Below are positions 29,501 through 35,068 of a DNA stretch of 64,000 bases, in pieces. The DNA comes from CAZCZZ01 sp964503335. Lineage in GTDB: Bacteria > Verrucomicrobiota > Kiritimatiellia > CAIVKH01. The notes under the pieces are model-generated. The model saw only the letters and a list, made by a program, of their open reading frames with translations. It searched no databases and had not been told where the DNA came from. The stretch lies in contig CAZCZZ010000002.1 of assembly GCA_964503335.1 (NCBI GenBank), positions 1 to 64,000 of the forward strand. The letters run 5' to 3'. A program made the position numbers and the translations under genes. Within the stretch, counting starts at the first letter, position 1. Every line of letters begins with the position of its first letter.

Positions 29501-29839
29501 CCGGCGGCAGAATTTGAACATGGTTGCTTTGGCAGATGCAGTGGGTTCTTGACCATCAGCTTGGTCAGCTCGGTATTGCCCGGTCAGATGAGCGAGCGCG
29601 GTGGCAACGTGCTTGGCGCTGCCTTGCATAAAGTGCCCGCTCAGTGCCCGATCGGAGGGGTACCAGTCCTTTCCCCAGTTGGTCCACACACGCGTCACCG
29701 ACACGGGGGTGCCGCCATCGAAGTCTATCTCGAAGGCTATCCCCACCTGATCGCTAGGGGCTATCCGGCTCGCTTCCATATTTGGGGTCAACAAGTTTCC
29801 TGATGATTCGGGGCTGCTACCAAACGCATCCGAACGCAT
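23567..29839 (-). CDS. Giant NACHT (STAND) NTPase
   Basis: 2,090 residues from the first ATG; an ATG at 29,779 (MEASRIAP) is an alternative that would leave a three-copy repeat outside the coding region. Residues about 1-250 are an N-terminal domain that I cannot name. A NACHT domain follows: Walker A GPPGGGKTALL near 297 and Walker B VIIVVDALNES near 390, with the small-residue/acidic signature DALNE that is typical of NACHT, then a winged-helix-like region (SLYDYWWLMLRER). The last 1,400 residues are helical repeats, probably sensing. STAND NTPases with large C-terminal sensors act in bacterial anti-phage immunity (Avs, bNACHT). Together with the adjacent TPR gene this is a plausible defence operon, but effector and trigger are unknown. 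Confidence 0.78.
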   Translation of the reverse strand: MRSDAFGSSPESSGNLLTPNMEASRIAPSDQVGIAFEIDFDGGTPVSVTRVWTNWGKDWYPSDRALSGHFMQGSAKHVATALAHLTGQYRADQADGQEPTASAKATMFKFCRRLVQCGVNRSFMNLSCFLPPDHDQASDRAPLHRGRRGIHPFFGRVFSLSDDTVALKQLPDQQETISLHFFKAGDDREVISPDRLIETSRHITDPKTIAKIYLEFCKPMRTPRGASEKGTRQARKAKQPAVNHPPSDGTGDRRCEEAAKYSSLLVGRFSEIVGRNEFKSRLAKFVARSHGGIFLLSGPPGGGKTALLAHISSWATGLSRRTAVCSYFFRQGSLLSSHSLGLQVLVRGLEGIAQTSVACVSHEPVVLGHALSNLLLDISDRCAKGDGRVIIVVDALNESDNAAGFLSALPKDWPDRVFLVISARDEVDFAMLRDPRVSHRVESYSLDPRAEWNRSDCSAYVRRLLPAISRRSADRLARLAQGNFEFVHIVAGIPTVVPHDDDHLESFFRDAVTHGRDTLRSLYDYWWLMLRERVLTSTPRLWEDVLTCLGVMTAAGEPVTDRQVMAFAGISRGRHDAVLRQIGQFLLVHPLADHGNPIRMIYHDTFRSFLCEQFASDLPRYHGMIAASYLSDQHPLLPERLDAYGISHLLTHISRSDHKQLYTRVATPQYFLAKFSARGSALALRNDFEASIACAADQGDFFAIIRHTLLWRHFEHLSSDLESTARAMLDVREGDTTRPLAFLNECRNPNKRALVNAEYVRRWIEAAPTLARDHGNRLLASVKEISPKVVEEIAVELSTVDSSLAIEIAQTLPEPDLIFDLTTREEFPSPGRALYRVFSAVARRSRAAAVSLARTIENKRSRAAAYWAIAAGTDSSMTRASLQSVKKAFHGVNQEEAGVWITRYASIKLSDIAPENRFDILTAIADDFHPCTLHVFRTSLFDESIEADAKRWQTFCRAKPQSVLAAYMRWRLAALGHRTHRVRASRRVGELFDELAAFHAIEDGPLSSDKAASLAGRGTSLVGQYYAIARAASKLYDRGEHESAIDLIRTAANSPDLRSDATCCGILFLLQVVIGWPGSLRGDIVRRAYDSIGRVQLAVHRADAAHAAGAIIGEAFSRAHPAGSRFLDDILDHSSVESYRKLVLVGALTCGPIEVCTMIATSPDAFGLRLSPASPKVLLKRRFLPETSFAVLTSLLRRLAVEERAVAVALADQMAESLITPWDASSSAEMRESLILAVAECLPDHFERLSQTLRIDRERIMAVTKAILQSDRRPRTNEDARFFRLQIERLHGLVLPAANQTKARIFCNQRDPQVGLVDPPPILDSHCRPSTDAATHSIVLGTVLQYYCEHLAGSVPAGSVHCQVLHHDIVSGAARHLLGTGWDQCVSFVRSTKGAAKQLRSLDDEEILLSLFRNTSTAPRNLAASLDVLRDQPALDEAVSLDATFLNNVIVEMSAAADPGTFLGELPELLRTARYPLDSISEFGLPGSSAWSDADVKQFYDILGNEPTRSADPLHRAGCIAWVLAHVANPRAFVDETLRYARAIESPAALLRVGDVLKQIDSSAAVQLFEWAADAAIRARDATAIVEVLASDPHVPDSLRDRLLLAAGGILDHNSHAAETVQYAAHISRTNVESALDVLARLSHPLSEAEKLIDSLATGLAVSSKELIHQWCNRISGLRCVGETAAGRFAKSLVFRAIATKSITSIDDVRQLLHETGDRAEALVALASHAGLDTRHTILREAEAEALGSTETFAAVRALRSIADLWLRDDRHQAIRILRLSVEAMRRHCNAFCMATDMAEAAAFCATLAPNDVQEIAPCIRQAVEQFPFGEDPLDKPYMEAWAWISNGCISSLYDWEIAAQDFRRVLPIMQNFANDSIHGSLVVTIVMGFSALHNARGAQHATSFAERLLLALPEEHRAPLAGEIVAYCLSKGSPVNDLVVPSGMLLTEVPEPHRSLVAALESFCSARGQIEAALARAVANRNCDRAATAAALATACTLAAGHDGTLPDRLRERLSLLTILLADGDHLCDAACALLLSPVPATRAIDQPADMIAHRLRHIVRAAFVVSTDKRRFLQNCRACVASTSSGSY

Positions 29840-29852
29840 TCCAACGCATTTT
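29821..29852. repeat. Three tandem 10-bp iterons AACGCATYCC
   Basis: Three consecutive copies of a 10-bp unit (AACGCATCCG, AACGCATTCC, AACGCATTTT) lie at the divergent boundary between the NACHT gene and the plus-strand genes. If the NACHT gene starts at 29,779 the repeats are promoter-proximal and could be an operator; if it starts at 29,839 they encode its first residues. Confidence 0.5.
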
Positions 29853-29985
29853 GCCCCGGCCGCGAGCGCCTATCGAGTTGTCTTCCTGTCACGACGGGGT
29901 CTCTCGCAGGGAAGGCAGCTTTACGATTCGTGCCGTTGACCCGAGCTGCGCATTGCAGCGCGGGCAGATGAGAAAGGATATGACC

Positions 29986-30705
29986 ATGAATAGTCGACTA
30001 CGCAGTTCAACAGGACCCCGGCTCACATTCGTTGACCCCAGCATCCTCTATTGCTCCACAAACGACAGCGTTACAGTCGGCCCACCGAACAGCACCTCTG
30101 CGTCTGCAGGCAGCGATGACGATGGGTTCAGTCGTGCGGCCCGGTACGCAGCGATGCTGTTCTACCTCGTATGCATAATAGCAGCCCGTCGCTCCAGACG
30201 AAATCACAACATGGGCATGACGTACGCTTGCCTGTTTTATCGAAGACAGGGGTTGCCGGGTTCGTTGATTGCCCTTCAAGAGGACATGAATCGCAAAACG
30301 GTTATTCGGCGATCAAACAATCTTCGGGCGTGGCTCGATCCCAGTGGGAACCCGGACCTCGTTGCGGATGCGGAAGAGAGCGTCGACGCGCACGAGACGA
30401 TGCTCTCGGCAGGAGATCGATCCTGCGAGATCCTGAGCGATTTTGCGTCGAGACTCGCGCACGTCTGCGCGGAGTGGGCAAGAGGAGATAGGGATGCACT
30501 CCTCGATCTTCTCCCGTTGGTGGACCCTATACGCTCAGGCCGACGAGTCCGAAAGGCACACGTTGCCGATCGGCACTCCCAATCAAGAGCTTCACGTGCC
30601 CTCTGTCGTCGACTGGGCAACCTGCTCGGTGATCATCGATCCGTCGATTTCGTTGTCGAAGTGCTTCGCAGCATGGCGGCATCGAGAAAGGAGGCGTGCA
30701 CGTGA
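29986..30705 (+). CDS. Unknown protein at the island edge
   Basis: 239 residues. The start at 29,986 is chosen because AGAAAGGA lies seven bases upstream; the frame is open back to 29,782 but that part runs across the NACHT start. A single hydrophobic stretch (AAMLFYLVCIIAA) occurs at about residues 48-60. The C-terminal half is helical and charged. No family recognised. It is coupled to the next gene, whose GTG overlaps its stop. Its position beside phage-like small genes suggests mobile-element cargo. Confidence 0.5.
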   Translation: MNSRLRSSTGPRLTFVDPSILYCSTNDSVTVGPPNSTSASAGSDDDGFSRAARYAAMLFYLVCIIAARRSRRNHNMGMTYACLFYRRQGLPGSLIALQEDMNRKTVIRRSNNLRAWLDPSGNPDLVADAEESVDAHETMLSAGDRSCEILSDFASRLAHVCAEWARGDRDALLDLLPLVDPIRSGRRVRKAHVADRHSQSRASRALCRRLGNLLGDHRSVDFVVEVLRSMAASRKEACT

Positions 30706-31070
30706 AGGCGATTCTTGAGCCTGGTTGGTATGCGCTCGAAGTCTTGTGGGCTCGCAACATACGCGGTGATGGGCATCGTGTACTCCACTGTGCGTTCAGG
30801 GTTTTGGACAGCGATCACGACGGGTACACGTTCCCGAATTCATTCGGTATCCAGCAAGGCGGCCGTTCAGGACTGGCAAGATTGCTCAAGTCGCTGAAGC
30901 TTGAGGGTTGCTTGACCCAGATCCTTGGCGATCCGCAGTCGCTTCTGGGCGGTAAGCGCCTGTGCGCGAGAGTTGAACTTCGGGTGGAGCCCCATCTGAT
31001 CTACCCATGCATCACGGAGATGTACCCGTATGACCACGTCCTCCAACACTCCCGAAACCTCTGCGGTTAA
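30702..31070 (+). CDS. Small phage-like protein (DUF669-like fold suspected)
   Basis: 122 residues from GTG 30,702, which has a strong ribosome site AAGGAGG seven bases upstream and overlaps the previous stop. The N-terminal pattern PGWYALEVLW, then a polar strand, G-x-x-F and a GRSGLARLL helix, resembles small phage or plasmid proteins annotated as DUF669, which are found beside single-strand annealing genes. The similarity is by eye only. It overlaps the excisionase-like gene by 41 bp. Confidence 0.5.
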   Translation: MKAILEPGWYALEVLWARNIRGDGHRVLHCAFRVLDSDHDGYTFPNSFGIQQGGRSGLARLLKSLKLEGCLTQILGDPQSLLGGKRLCARVELRVEPHLIYPCITEMYPYDHVLQHSRNLCG

Positions 31071-31293
31071 TGCGGACATTCAAGCACGGTATCTCCGGCG
31101 CGAGGACGCGGCGCGGTACGTGGGGTGCAGTCTGCGCCAGCTCGACACCCTGAAGAGCGAGGGGGCGATTCCCTTCCACAGAATGGGGCGACGGTTGATC
31201 GTATTCCGCGTGGACGACTTGGAGCGATTTATGAGCAAGTGCCGTGTCGCACGGGCGGGAGAGACACATGGTGGGCAAGAGCCGGCAGGATGA
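31030..31293 (+). CDS. Excisionase-like MerR/HTH_17 DNA-binding protein
   Basis: 87 residues. The core YLRREDAARYVGCSLRQLDT, followed by a basic turn and GRRLIVFRVDDLERFM, is the winged helix-turn-helix of the excisionase/HTH_17 family (helix, turn, recognition helix, wing, DDLExF). Such proteins bend attachment-site DNA for excision or act as small regulators. Its stop codon directly abuts the 3' CCA end of the tRNA-Arg gene on the other strand, and repeat-rich DNA resembling an attachment site lies on the other side of the tRNA. No integrase is visible in the window. Confidence 0.75.
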   Translation: MTTSSNTPETSAVNADIQARYLRREDAARYVGCSLRQLDTLKSEGAIPFHRMGRRLIVFRVDDLERFMSKCRVARAGETHGGQEPAG

Positions 31294-31583
31294 TGGTGCC
31301 CCGAGGCAGGTTCGAACTGCCGACCTGCGGTTTCAGGTTTGTGTGGCTTTCGCCACTCCCTGGACTCTGCCTTCGCCATGCCCTTTCGGGTTGCAGGCGG
31401 ACTGCCGTCGAGTCTCTACACACGCCCATCCCGCGAAGCGCGGGACTGCTTGGCTCGGCGTTCGCTCGCCGCACGATGCGGCAGGGCCTTCACCGAATTT
31501 GGCTGTCTCCATCCGACGGGTTTCCCCGCCGGAGCCCTGTTTCACAAGGAAACCGCTGCTCTGTCCAACTGAGCTACCGGGGC
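31294..31583 (-). tRNA. tRNA-Arg(CCU) interrupted by a group I intron
   Basis: The 5' exon is 31,583-31,547 (37 nt) and the 3' exon 31,333-31,294 (40 nt, CCA encoded). Joined they give a 77-nt tRNA: acceptor GCCCCGG/TCGGGGC, D stem GCTC/GAGC, anticodon stem GCGGT/ACCGC with loop TTCCTAA (anticodon CCU), variable loop AGGTC, T stem GGCAG/CTGCC with TTCGAAC, discriminator A and CCA. The intron lies between anticodon base 36 (U) and position 37, a classical site for bacterial group I introns. The 5' exon ends in U and the intron ends in G, as group I splicing requires. The gene lies at the right end of the accessory island. Confidence 0.92.
31334..31546 (-). ncRNA. Group I self-splicing intron (subgroup IC3-like) in tRNA-Arg(CCU)
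   Basis: 213 nt without an open reading frame. Read on the minus strand it contains the conserved core strings AAATTCGGTGAAGG (P3/P4 side), GTGTAGAGACTCGACGGCA (P7/P3 side) and GTCCAGGGAGTGGCGAAAGC (P7/P9), and two GAAA tetraloops closing GGGG/CCC and GTGGC/GCCAC stems, equivalent to L2 and L9. From memory this is very close to the tRNA-Ile intron of Azoarcus and to the tRNA-Arg(CCU) intron of Agrobacterium, both self-splicing ribozymes of subgroup IC3. Size is typical of that group. Splice sites follow from the restored anticodon loop. Confidence 0.9.
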
Positions 31584-31788
31584 CCAAATTTCCGCGACGT
31601 TACCGCATCACCATGTCCCTGACAACACGTTCAGCCGCGCTCGGAAAAGTTTGCTGCATTTTTGCTGCAGAAAAGGGAGGTTGCATGTGCCTGCAAGGAC
31701 CTGCACCCGCAATCTCGACTTCGCGCAACGTGTCGCCTGTGTAACTACTTGCAGCTATGCGCATTCTGTTGCAGCAAGCTGGTCCTTT
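31584..31788. other. Putative attachment-site arm region (island boundary)
   Basis: 205 bp without a gene between the intact tRNA and the tRNA fragment. It holds repeated short motifs built on GCTGCA/TGCAGC and CTGCA: TTGCTGCATTTTTGCTGCAG near 31,651, CCTGCAAGGACCTGCA near 31,690, and TTGCAGC near 31,749 and 31,769. Clusters of short direct and inverted repeats beside a tRNA core are typical of integrase arm-binding sites. Confidence 0.5.
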
Positions 31789-31827
31789 TTAGGAAACCGC
31801 CGCTCTGTCCAACTGAGCTACCGGAGC
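31789..31827 (-). pseudogene. Truncated tRNA-Arg(CCU) 5' half without intron
   Basis: Reading on the minus strand from 31,827, the sequence matches the tRNA-Arg 5' half through acceptor (GCTCCGG), D arm and anticodon arm to the loop TTCCTAA, then diverges; no 3' half follows. It differs from the intact copy at acceptor position 3 and at the base before the anticodon stem, and it has no intron. It is interpreted as the chromosomal side of an attachment junction located in the anticodon loop. Confidence 0.8.
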
Positions 31828-31916
31828 CCAAGGACACGAAGATAGATGCGAAATGTGAAATGGGAAATTCGAAAATTCCGGTCCATCGGCCTGCGCCTTG
31901 CGAGCCGGAGTGTTCC

Positions 31917-32348
31917 TCAAGCCCTTAGGAGGCGGAGCCGGCGGGTGGTGAAGTCCTTGAAGCCGGCGTCAAAGGTCACCATGTCCAGCCCCGTGGCTTC
32001 GGCAAACGCGGCCAGCCACGCATCCGTCCAGAGGTTGGGCGATGGCTTCCGGCCCGTGACATTGGCCAACCAGTAAGCATCGATGCCGGGAGGAGAGTCG
32101 TTTGAGGCTACGACCCTCGCGTCCGAACTGAACCGGTGGACGTATGACCAAGCATCCTCCGGCGTGAGAACCCCTGCCTTCATGATTCCTGGGTTCGTCA
32201 GGTGTCGCAGCAGCGCCATTCGCACAGGAAGGCATATGACGACGCTGCCATCTGCTTGATCTTCCCACCAGCGAGAAGCAGACTTGCGCAGAGGATGTCC
32301 CTCGATAAAGAGGGGGAGCAAAACGTTTACATCAACGAGCGATTTCAT
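31917..32348 (-). CDS. PIN-domain toxin (VapC-like)
   Basis: 143 residues. PIN acidic residues are visible: Asp in MKSLVDVNVLLPLF, an acidic residue in the SASRWWE helix, TDAWLAAFA near 104-112 and DMVTFDAGF near the C-terminus. This is the Mg-dependent RNase fold of VapC toxins, which cleave tRNA or rRNA. The gene overlaps its upstream antitoxin gene by 17 bp on the same strand, as in vapBC operons. It is the first gene outside the tRNA junction. Confidence 0.85.
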   Translation of the reverse strand: MKSLVDVNVLLPLFIEGHPLRKSASRWWEDQADGSVVICLPVRMALLRHLTNPGIMKAGVLTPEDAWSYVHRFSSDARVVASNDSPPGIDAYWLANVTGRKPSPNLWTDAWLAAFAEATGLDMVTFDAGFKDFTTRRLRLLRA

Positions 32349-32598
32349 TAAAGCGGCGAACTTCCTCGTCAGAATCTGCTTGTGCCAGTTCCCGGGCGCT
32401 CAACCGCAAGACGGGCGCATCCAAAGGGACCCGAATCGCAGGAAGCGGAAGGCGCGACTTCTTGTGTCCCGCGCCGCCACTCTGAAGCTCGTGCGCAAGG
32501 GCCTGTTCAACAAGGTCCTTAAGTGTGCTGCCCCGCCCGGCAGCAGTCTTCTTCGCTTGGCGGTATAACTGGTCGGGCAGGTCAATGGTAGTCCTCAT
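32332..32598 (-). CDS. Ribbon-helix-helix antitoxin (VapB-like)
   Basis: 88 residues from the ATG at 32,598. The N-terminus MRTTIDLPDQLYRQAKKTA is a ribbon-helix-helix DNA-binding motif; the acidic C-terminal tail (QADSDEEVRRFNEIA) should bind the PIN toxin encoded next. Extending to an upstream ATG (32,634) would place a perfect palindrome inside the coding region, so the later start is preferred. The pair is likely autoregulated through that palindrome. Confidence 0.82.
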   Translation of the reverse strand: MRTTIDLPDQLYRQAKKTAAGRGSTLKDLVEQALAHELQSGGAGHKKSRLPLPAIRVPLDAPVLRLSARELAQADSDEEVRRFNEIAR

Positions 32599-32620
32599 GT
32601 GCGCATATATATGCGCACAT
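32597..32620. promoter_or_regulatory. Perfect 24-bp palindrome at the antitoxin start (operator candidate)
   Basis: Arms ATGTGCGCATAT and ATATGCGCACAT form a perfect palindrome overlapping the antitoxin start codon. RHH antitoxins usually bind such palindromes to repress their own operon. Confidence 0.65.
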
Positions 32621-32681
32621 TCATCATATGTCAATCACTCAGTCTGTTGAGAAGTGGGTCGTTTTGAATTTGTCGTGTTGG

Positions 32682-32750
32682 TCTTGGTAGGGCTCGGACT
32701 CCGCTCCGGGCCGAAGAGCGGACGCGAGCGGAGTCGCATCCCTACCAAGA
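32682..32750. repeat. Inverted-repeat element with GGTAGGGC-type ends
   Basis: Outer arms TCTTGGTAGGG and CCCTACCAAGA, plus inner arms GACTCCGCT/AGCGGAGTC, form a long imperfect hairpin. It sits in the 250-bp gene-free stretch 32,635-32,887, in which I see nothing else. The ends match those of the hairpin at 62,054-62,118, suggesting one repeat family. Confidence 0.7.
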
Positions 32751-32887
32751 GAAGCAAGGAATCCATAACGACACACCACCGTCCGGCGAGGAAATTGCGT
32801 ACGGGCGACTTGGACTTTTTCGTCCTCTTCCCTGTTGTGACGGGTTTTGCTAGTTTGCGCGCGGTTTATCCGTAGTAAAAGAACGCT

Positions 32888-35068
32888 ATGTCTTCATCTT
32901 CTGATCCGACGGCTGTCACGAATGCTCGTGAGGCGGGCGGCGGGAGATTTTACGGGATAACTGCGGTGACGGCGGCGGCGCTGTTGGGGCTGTTGCTGGC
33001 GCTGCGGCAGGACGGGCCTTGGCTGCTTCCGTTTGCGCTGATCCAATTCATCTGGCCGTTGCTCGCGGGATTTGTCGTGTGGGGCGTGGGGCGGATGCGG
33101 AGCCAACCACGGTCGCCCAGGACGGCGCGAAGCAATGCGTTGATCATCCTCTTCCTCGGGCTCTGCGTGTACCTCGCGTCCAGCGCGACGCGGGCGAAGT
33201 GGTTCTACCTGATGGACTGGTTGTTGCCGACGCAGGGGCAAAAGGTTCCGACGCTTCCGCTCTGGGCCATGGCCACGTCGATGCTGACGTTCCTCATCGC
33301 CGCGCGTCCGCGCTCCGTCCGCTGGCTGCTTCCCGTGGTGCTCGTCGCGGGCATGGGTGCCGCGATGGGCAAGCTCTATGATGTGACGAATTGGTCGGCG
33401 CTCTATCGCGACGATCATCCGTCGTTCATCTACCGTTTCTGGCTCGTGCTCCAGACGTTTCCGCAGATGCGGAACTATCTTCCGATGTGGAACGGCGGCG
33501 TCACGGAGATCGCGTGGCTGAGTTCCGGCGCACACGGCATGGCGCTTCTGTGGTGGCCGGTCTTCAAGGCGTTCCCCGTGGAGCAGGTGTACACGCCTGT
33601 GCTGGGTATCACGTTCACCGTGCTGGTTCCCTTGATGGCGGTCTTCTCGGCGCGCCTCTTTGGAATCCCCTGGGGCTACGCCGCCGTGGCGGGATGCCTC
33701 GCGCTGGGTGTGAGCCAGCACTTCTTCCTGTGGCTGTTCAACTACGGCACGGTCGGCGCGTCGCTGGCGATGACCTTCGTGATTCCTGTGTCGGCCCTCA
33801 TCTTCCGCTCGATCTGGCTGGGCAAACCGGGGTGGGGCGTGGGGGTGTGCCTCGTGCTTTCTGTGACGTTCCTGTTCAACTGGCAGCCCGGGACCATCAT
33901 GCTCGCGGCGATGGCGCCGGGCGCGCTCCTCTGCTGGCGGCGTCTCAGCGCACGCAAGATCTGGTTCCTGACGGTGTGCGGACTTCTGTCGCTGGCCCTT
34001 TTCCTGCCCACTGTGAAGACGCTGCTCTTTGGCGAGGTGGTCACGAACTTTGTCCTTTCCGGGAAGCCGGGGACTGCCGTGGTGATGACGCCGGAAATCT
34101 TCAAGGCCGGATGGGAACATCTCTGCGCGCATCTGGTGGAAATGCATCCGGTGCTGCTCGTTTTCGGGCTGGTCGGACTCTTCGGCGCTGCGCCGCGCGG
34201 CATCCGGCTCTTCTTCCTGCCCTTCGTCGTGATCCTCGCTTTCCTCACGGGCTGGGGCCCGAGCCTCAAGCCGAACCTGCAGTTGTCGCGCATGGGCATC
34301 CCGCTCGCGTTTGCGCTGGTCATACCGGCGACGGCGACGCTCTATCGCCTCCTTCGCGACGAACGCATCGCGCGCAGCACGGTACGCGCGGCGATGGTGA
34401 TTCTGCTGGCAGCGGGCGTCTGGAGCACGGCGCGCATTTACGGCAACGAGGGGAAGTTTCGCTACGAGACGATCGATGGCGCGGAGAAGCTCATTCAATG
34501 GATCAAGACGGAGGAACCGCAGGAAGGCCGCGTTATGTTCCTCGGCAGCACGGTCCACGGCATGGGGAACGGGCACGTGGCCCATCTGCCGGTCCTGACC
34601 GGACGCGAGATGTGCGCGGTGGATTACTACCACTTTCCGCCGGACATGGTGCTCTACGAGTACCCGCCGCCCCCGTTCTTCGACAACGAGGAGATCATCA
34701 AGCAGTTCATGGAGTGGCACGACGTGTCCCATGTCCTCACGCATCGCCAGCATTGGAAGGACTTCCTCTTCCGTCACCCCGAGTCCTTCGAGCTGCTGCA
34801 CGACGAGGAGGGCATCGTGATGTACCGTATGAAGCGCACGCCTTCGCGGTGGATGGAAGGATCCGGAACGATCAAGGCTTCGCCGAACCGTATCGATGTC
34901 ACAGTCGATGATCCTGCGACCGACGCCGTCATCAAGTATGCCTGGGTGCCCGGTCTTGAAGTTGCGCCGCCTGCGGAGATCTACCCGAAGATTATCGCCA
35001 GGACGCTCACCTTCATCGGCATTCGCCCAAACGGGGCGAAGGAAATTCAGATCCGCTATACGCCATGA
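32888..35068 (+). CDS. Polytopic membrane protein, GT-C glycosyltransferase-like
   Basis: 726 residues with about 11-12 hydrophobic helices up to residue 510 and a soluble C-terminal domain of about 210 residues. An acidic motif in the first large extracytoplasmic loop (LYRDDHPSF, near 172-180) is the hallmark position of the catalytic Asp in GT-C transferases that use polyprenyl-linked sugars. I cannot assign the sugar or the family more closely. It overlaps the following gene by 4 bp, which encodes a second protein of the same type, so both probably work in one cell-surface glycan pathway. Confidence 0.7.
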   Translation: MSSSSDPTAVTNAREAGGGRFYGITAVTAAALLGLLLALRQDGPWLLPFALIQFIWPLLAGFVVWGVGRMRSQPRSPRTARSNALIILFLGLCVYLASSATRAKWFYLMDWLLPTQGQKVPTLPLWAMATSMLTFLIAARPRSVRWLLPVVLVAGMGAAMGKLYDVTNWSALYRDDHPSFIYRFWLVLQTFPQMRNYLPMWNGGVTEIAWLSSGAHGMALLWWPVFKAFPVEQVYTPVLGITFTVLVPLMAVFSARLFGIPWGYAAVAGCLALGVSQHFFLWLFNYGTVGASLAMTFVIPVSALIFRSIWLGKPGWGVGVCLVLSVTFLFNWQPGTIMLAAMAPGALLCWRRLSARKIWFLTVCGLLSLALFLPTVKTLLFGEVVTNFVLSGKPGTAVVMTPEIFKAGWEHLCAHLVEMHPVLLVFGLVGLFGAAPRGIRLFFLPFVVILAFLTGWGPSLKPNLQLSRMGIPLAFALVIPATATLYRLLRDERIARSTVRAAMVILLAAGVWSTARIYGNEGKFRYETIDGAEKLIQWIKTEEPQEGRVMFLGSTVHGMGNGHVAHLPVLTGREMCAVDYYHFPPDMVLYEYPPPPFFDNEEIIKQFMEWHDVSHVLTHRQHWKDFLFRHPESFELLHDEEGIVMYRMKRTPSRWMEGSGTIKASPNRIDVTVDDPATDAVIKYAWVPGLEVAPPAEIYPKIIARTLTFIGIRPNGAKEIQIRYTP

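Noticed and set aside
29782..29985. N-terminal extension of the 239-residue plus-strand protein
   Set aside because: The extension overlaps the NACHT gene start and lacks a ribosome site; AGAAAGGA supports the start at 29,986.
31244..31744. Open frames across the tRNA and intron region on both strands
   Set aside because: They run through the tRNA and ribozyme and encode no protein-like sequence; the region is explained by RNA structure.
31584..31788. CRISPR array suggested by repeated CTGCA motifs
   Set aside because: Repeats are only 6-8 bp, irregularly spaced and in both orientations; they fit protein-binding arm sites, not a CRISPR array.
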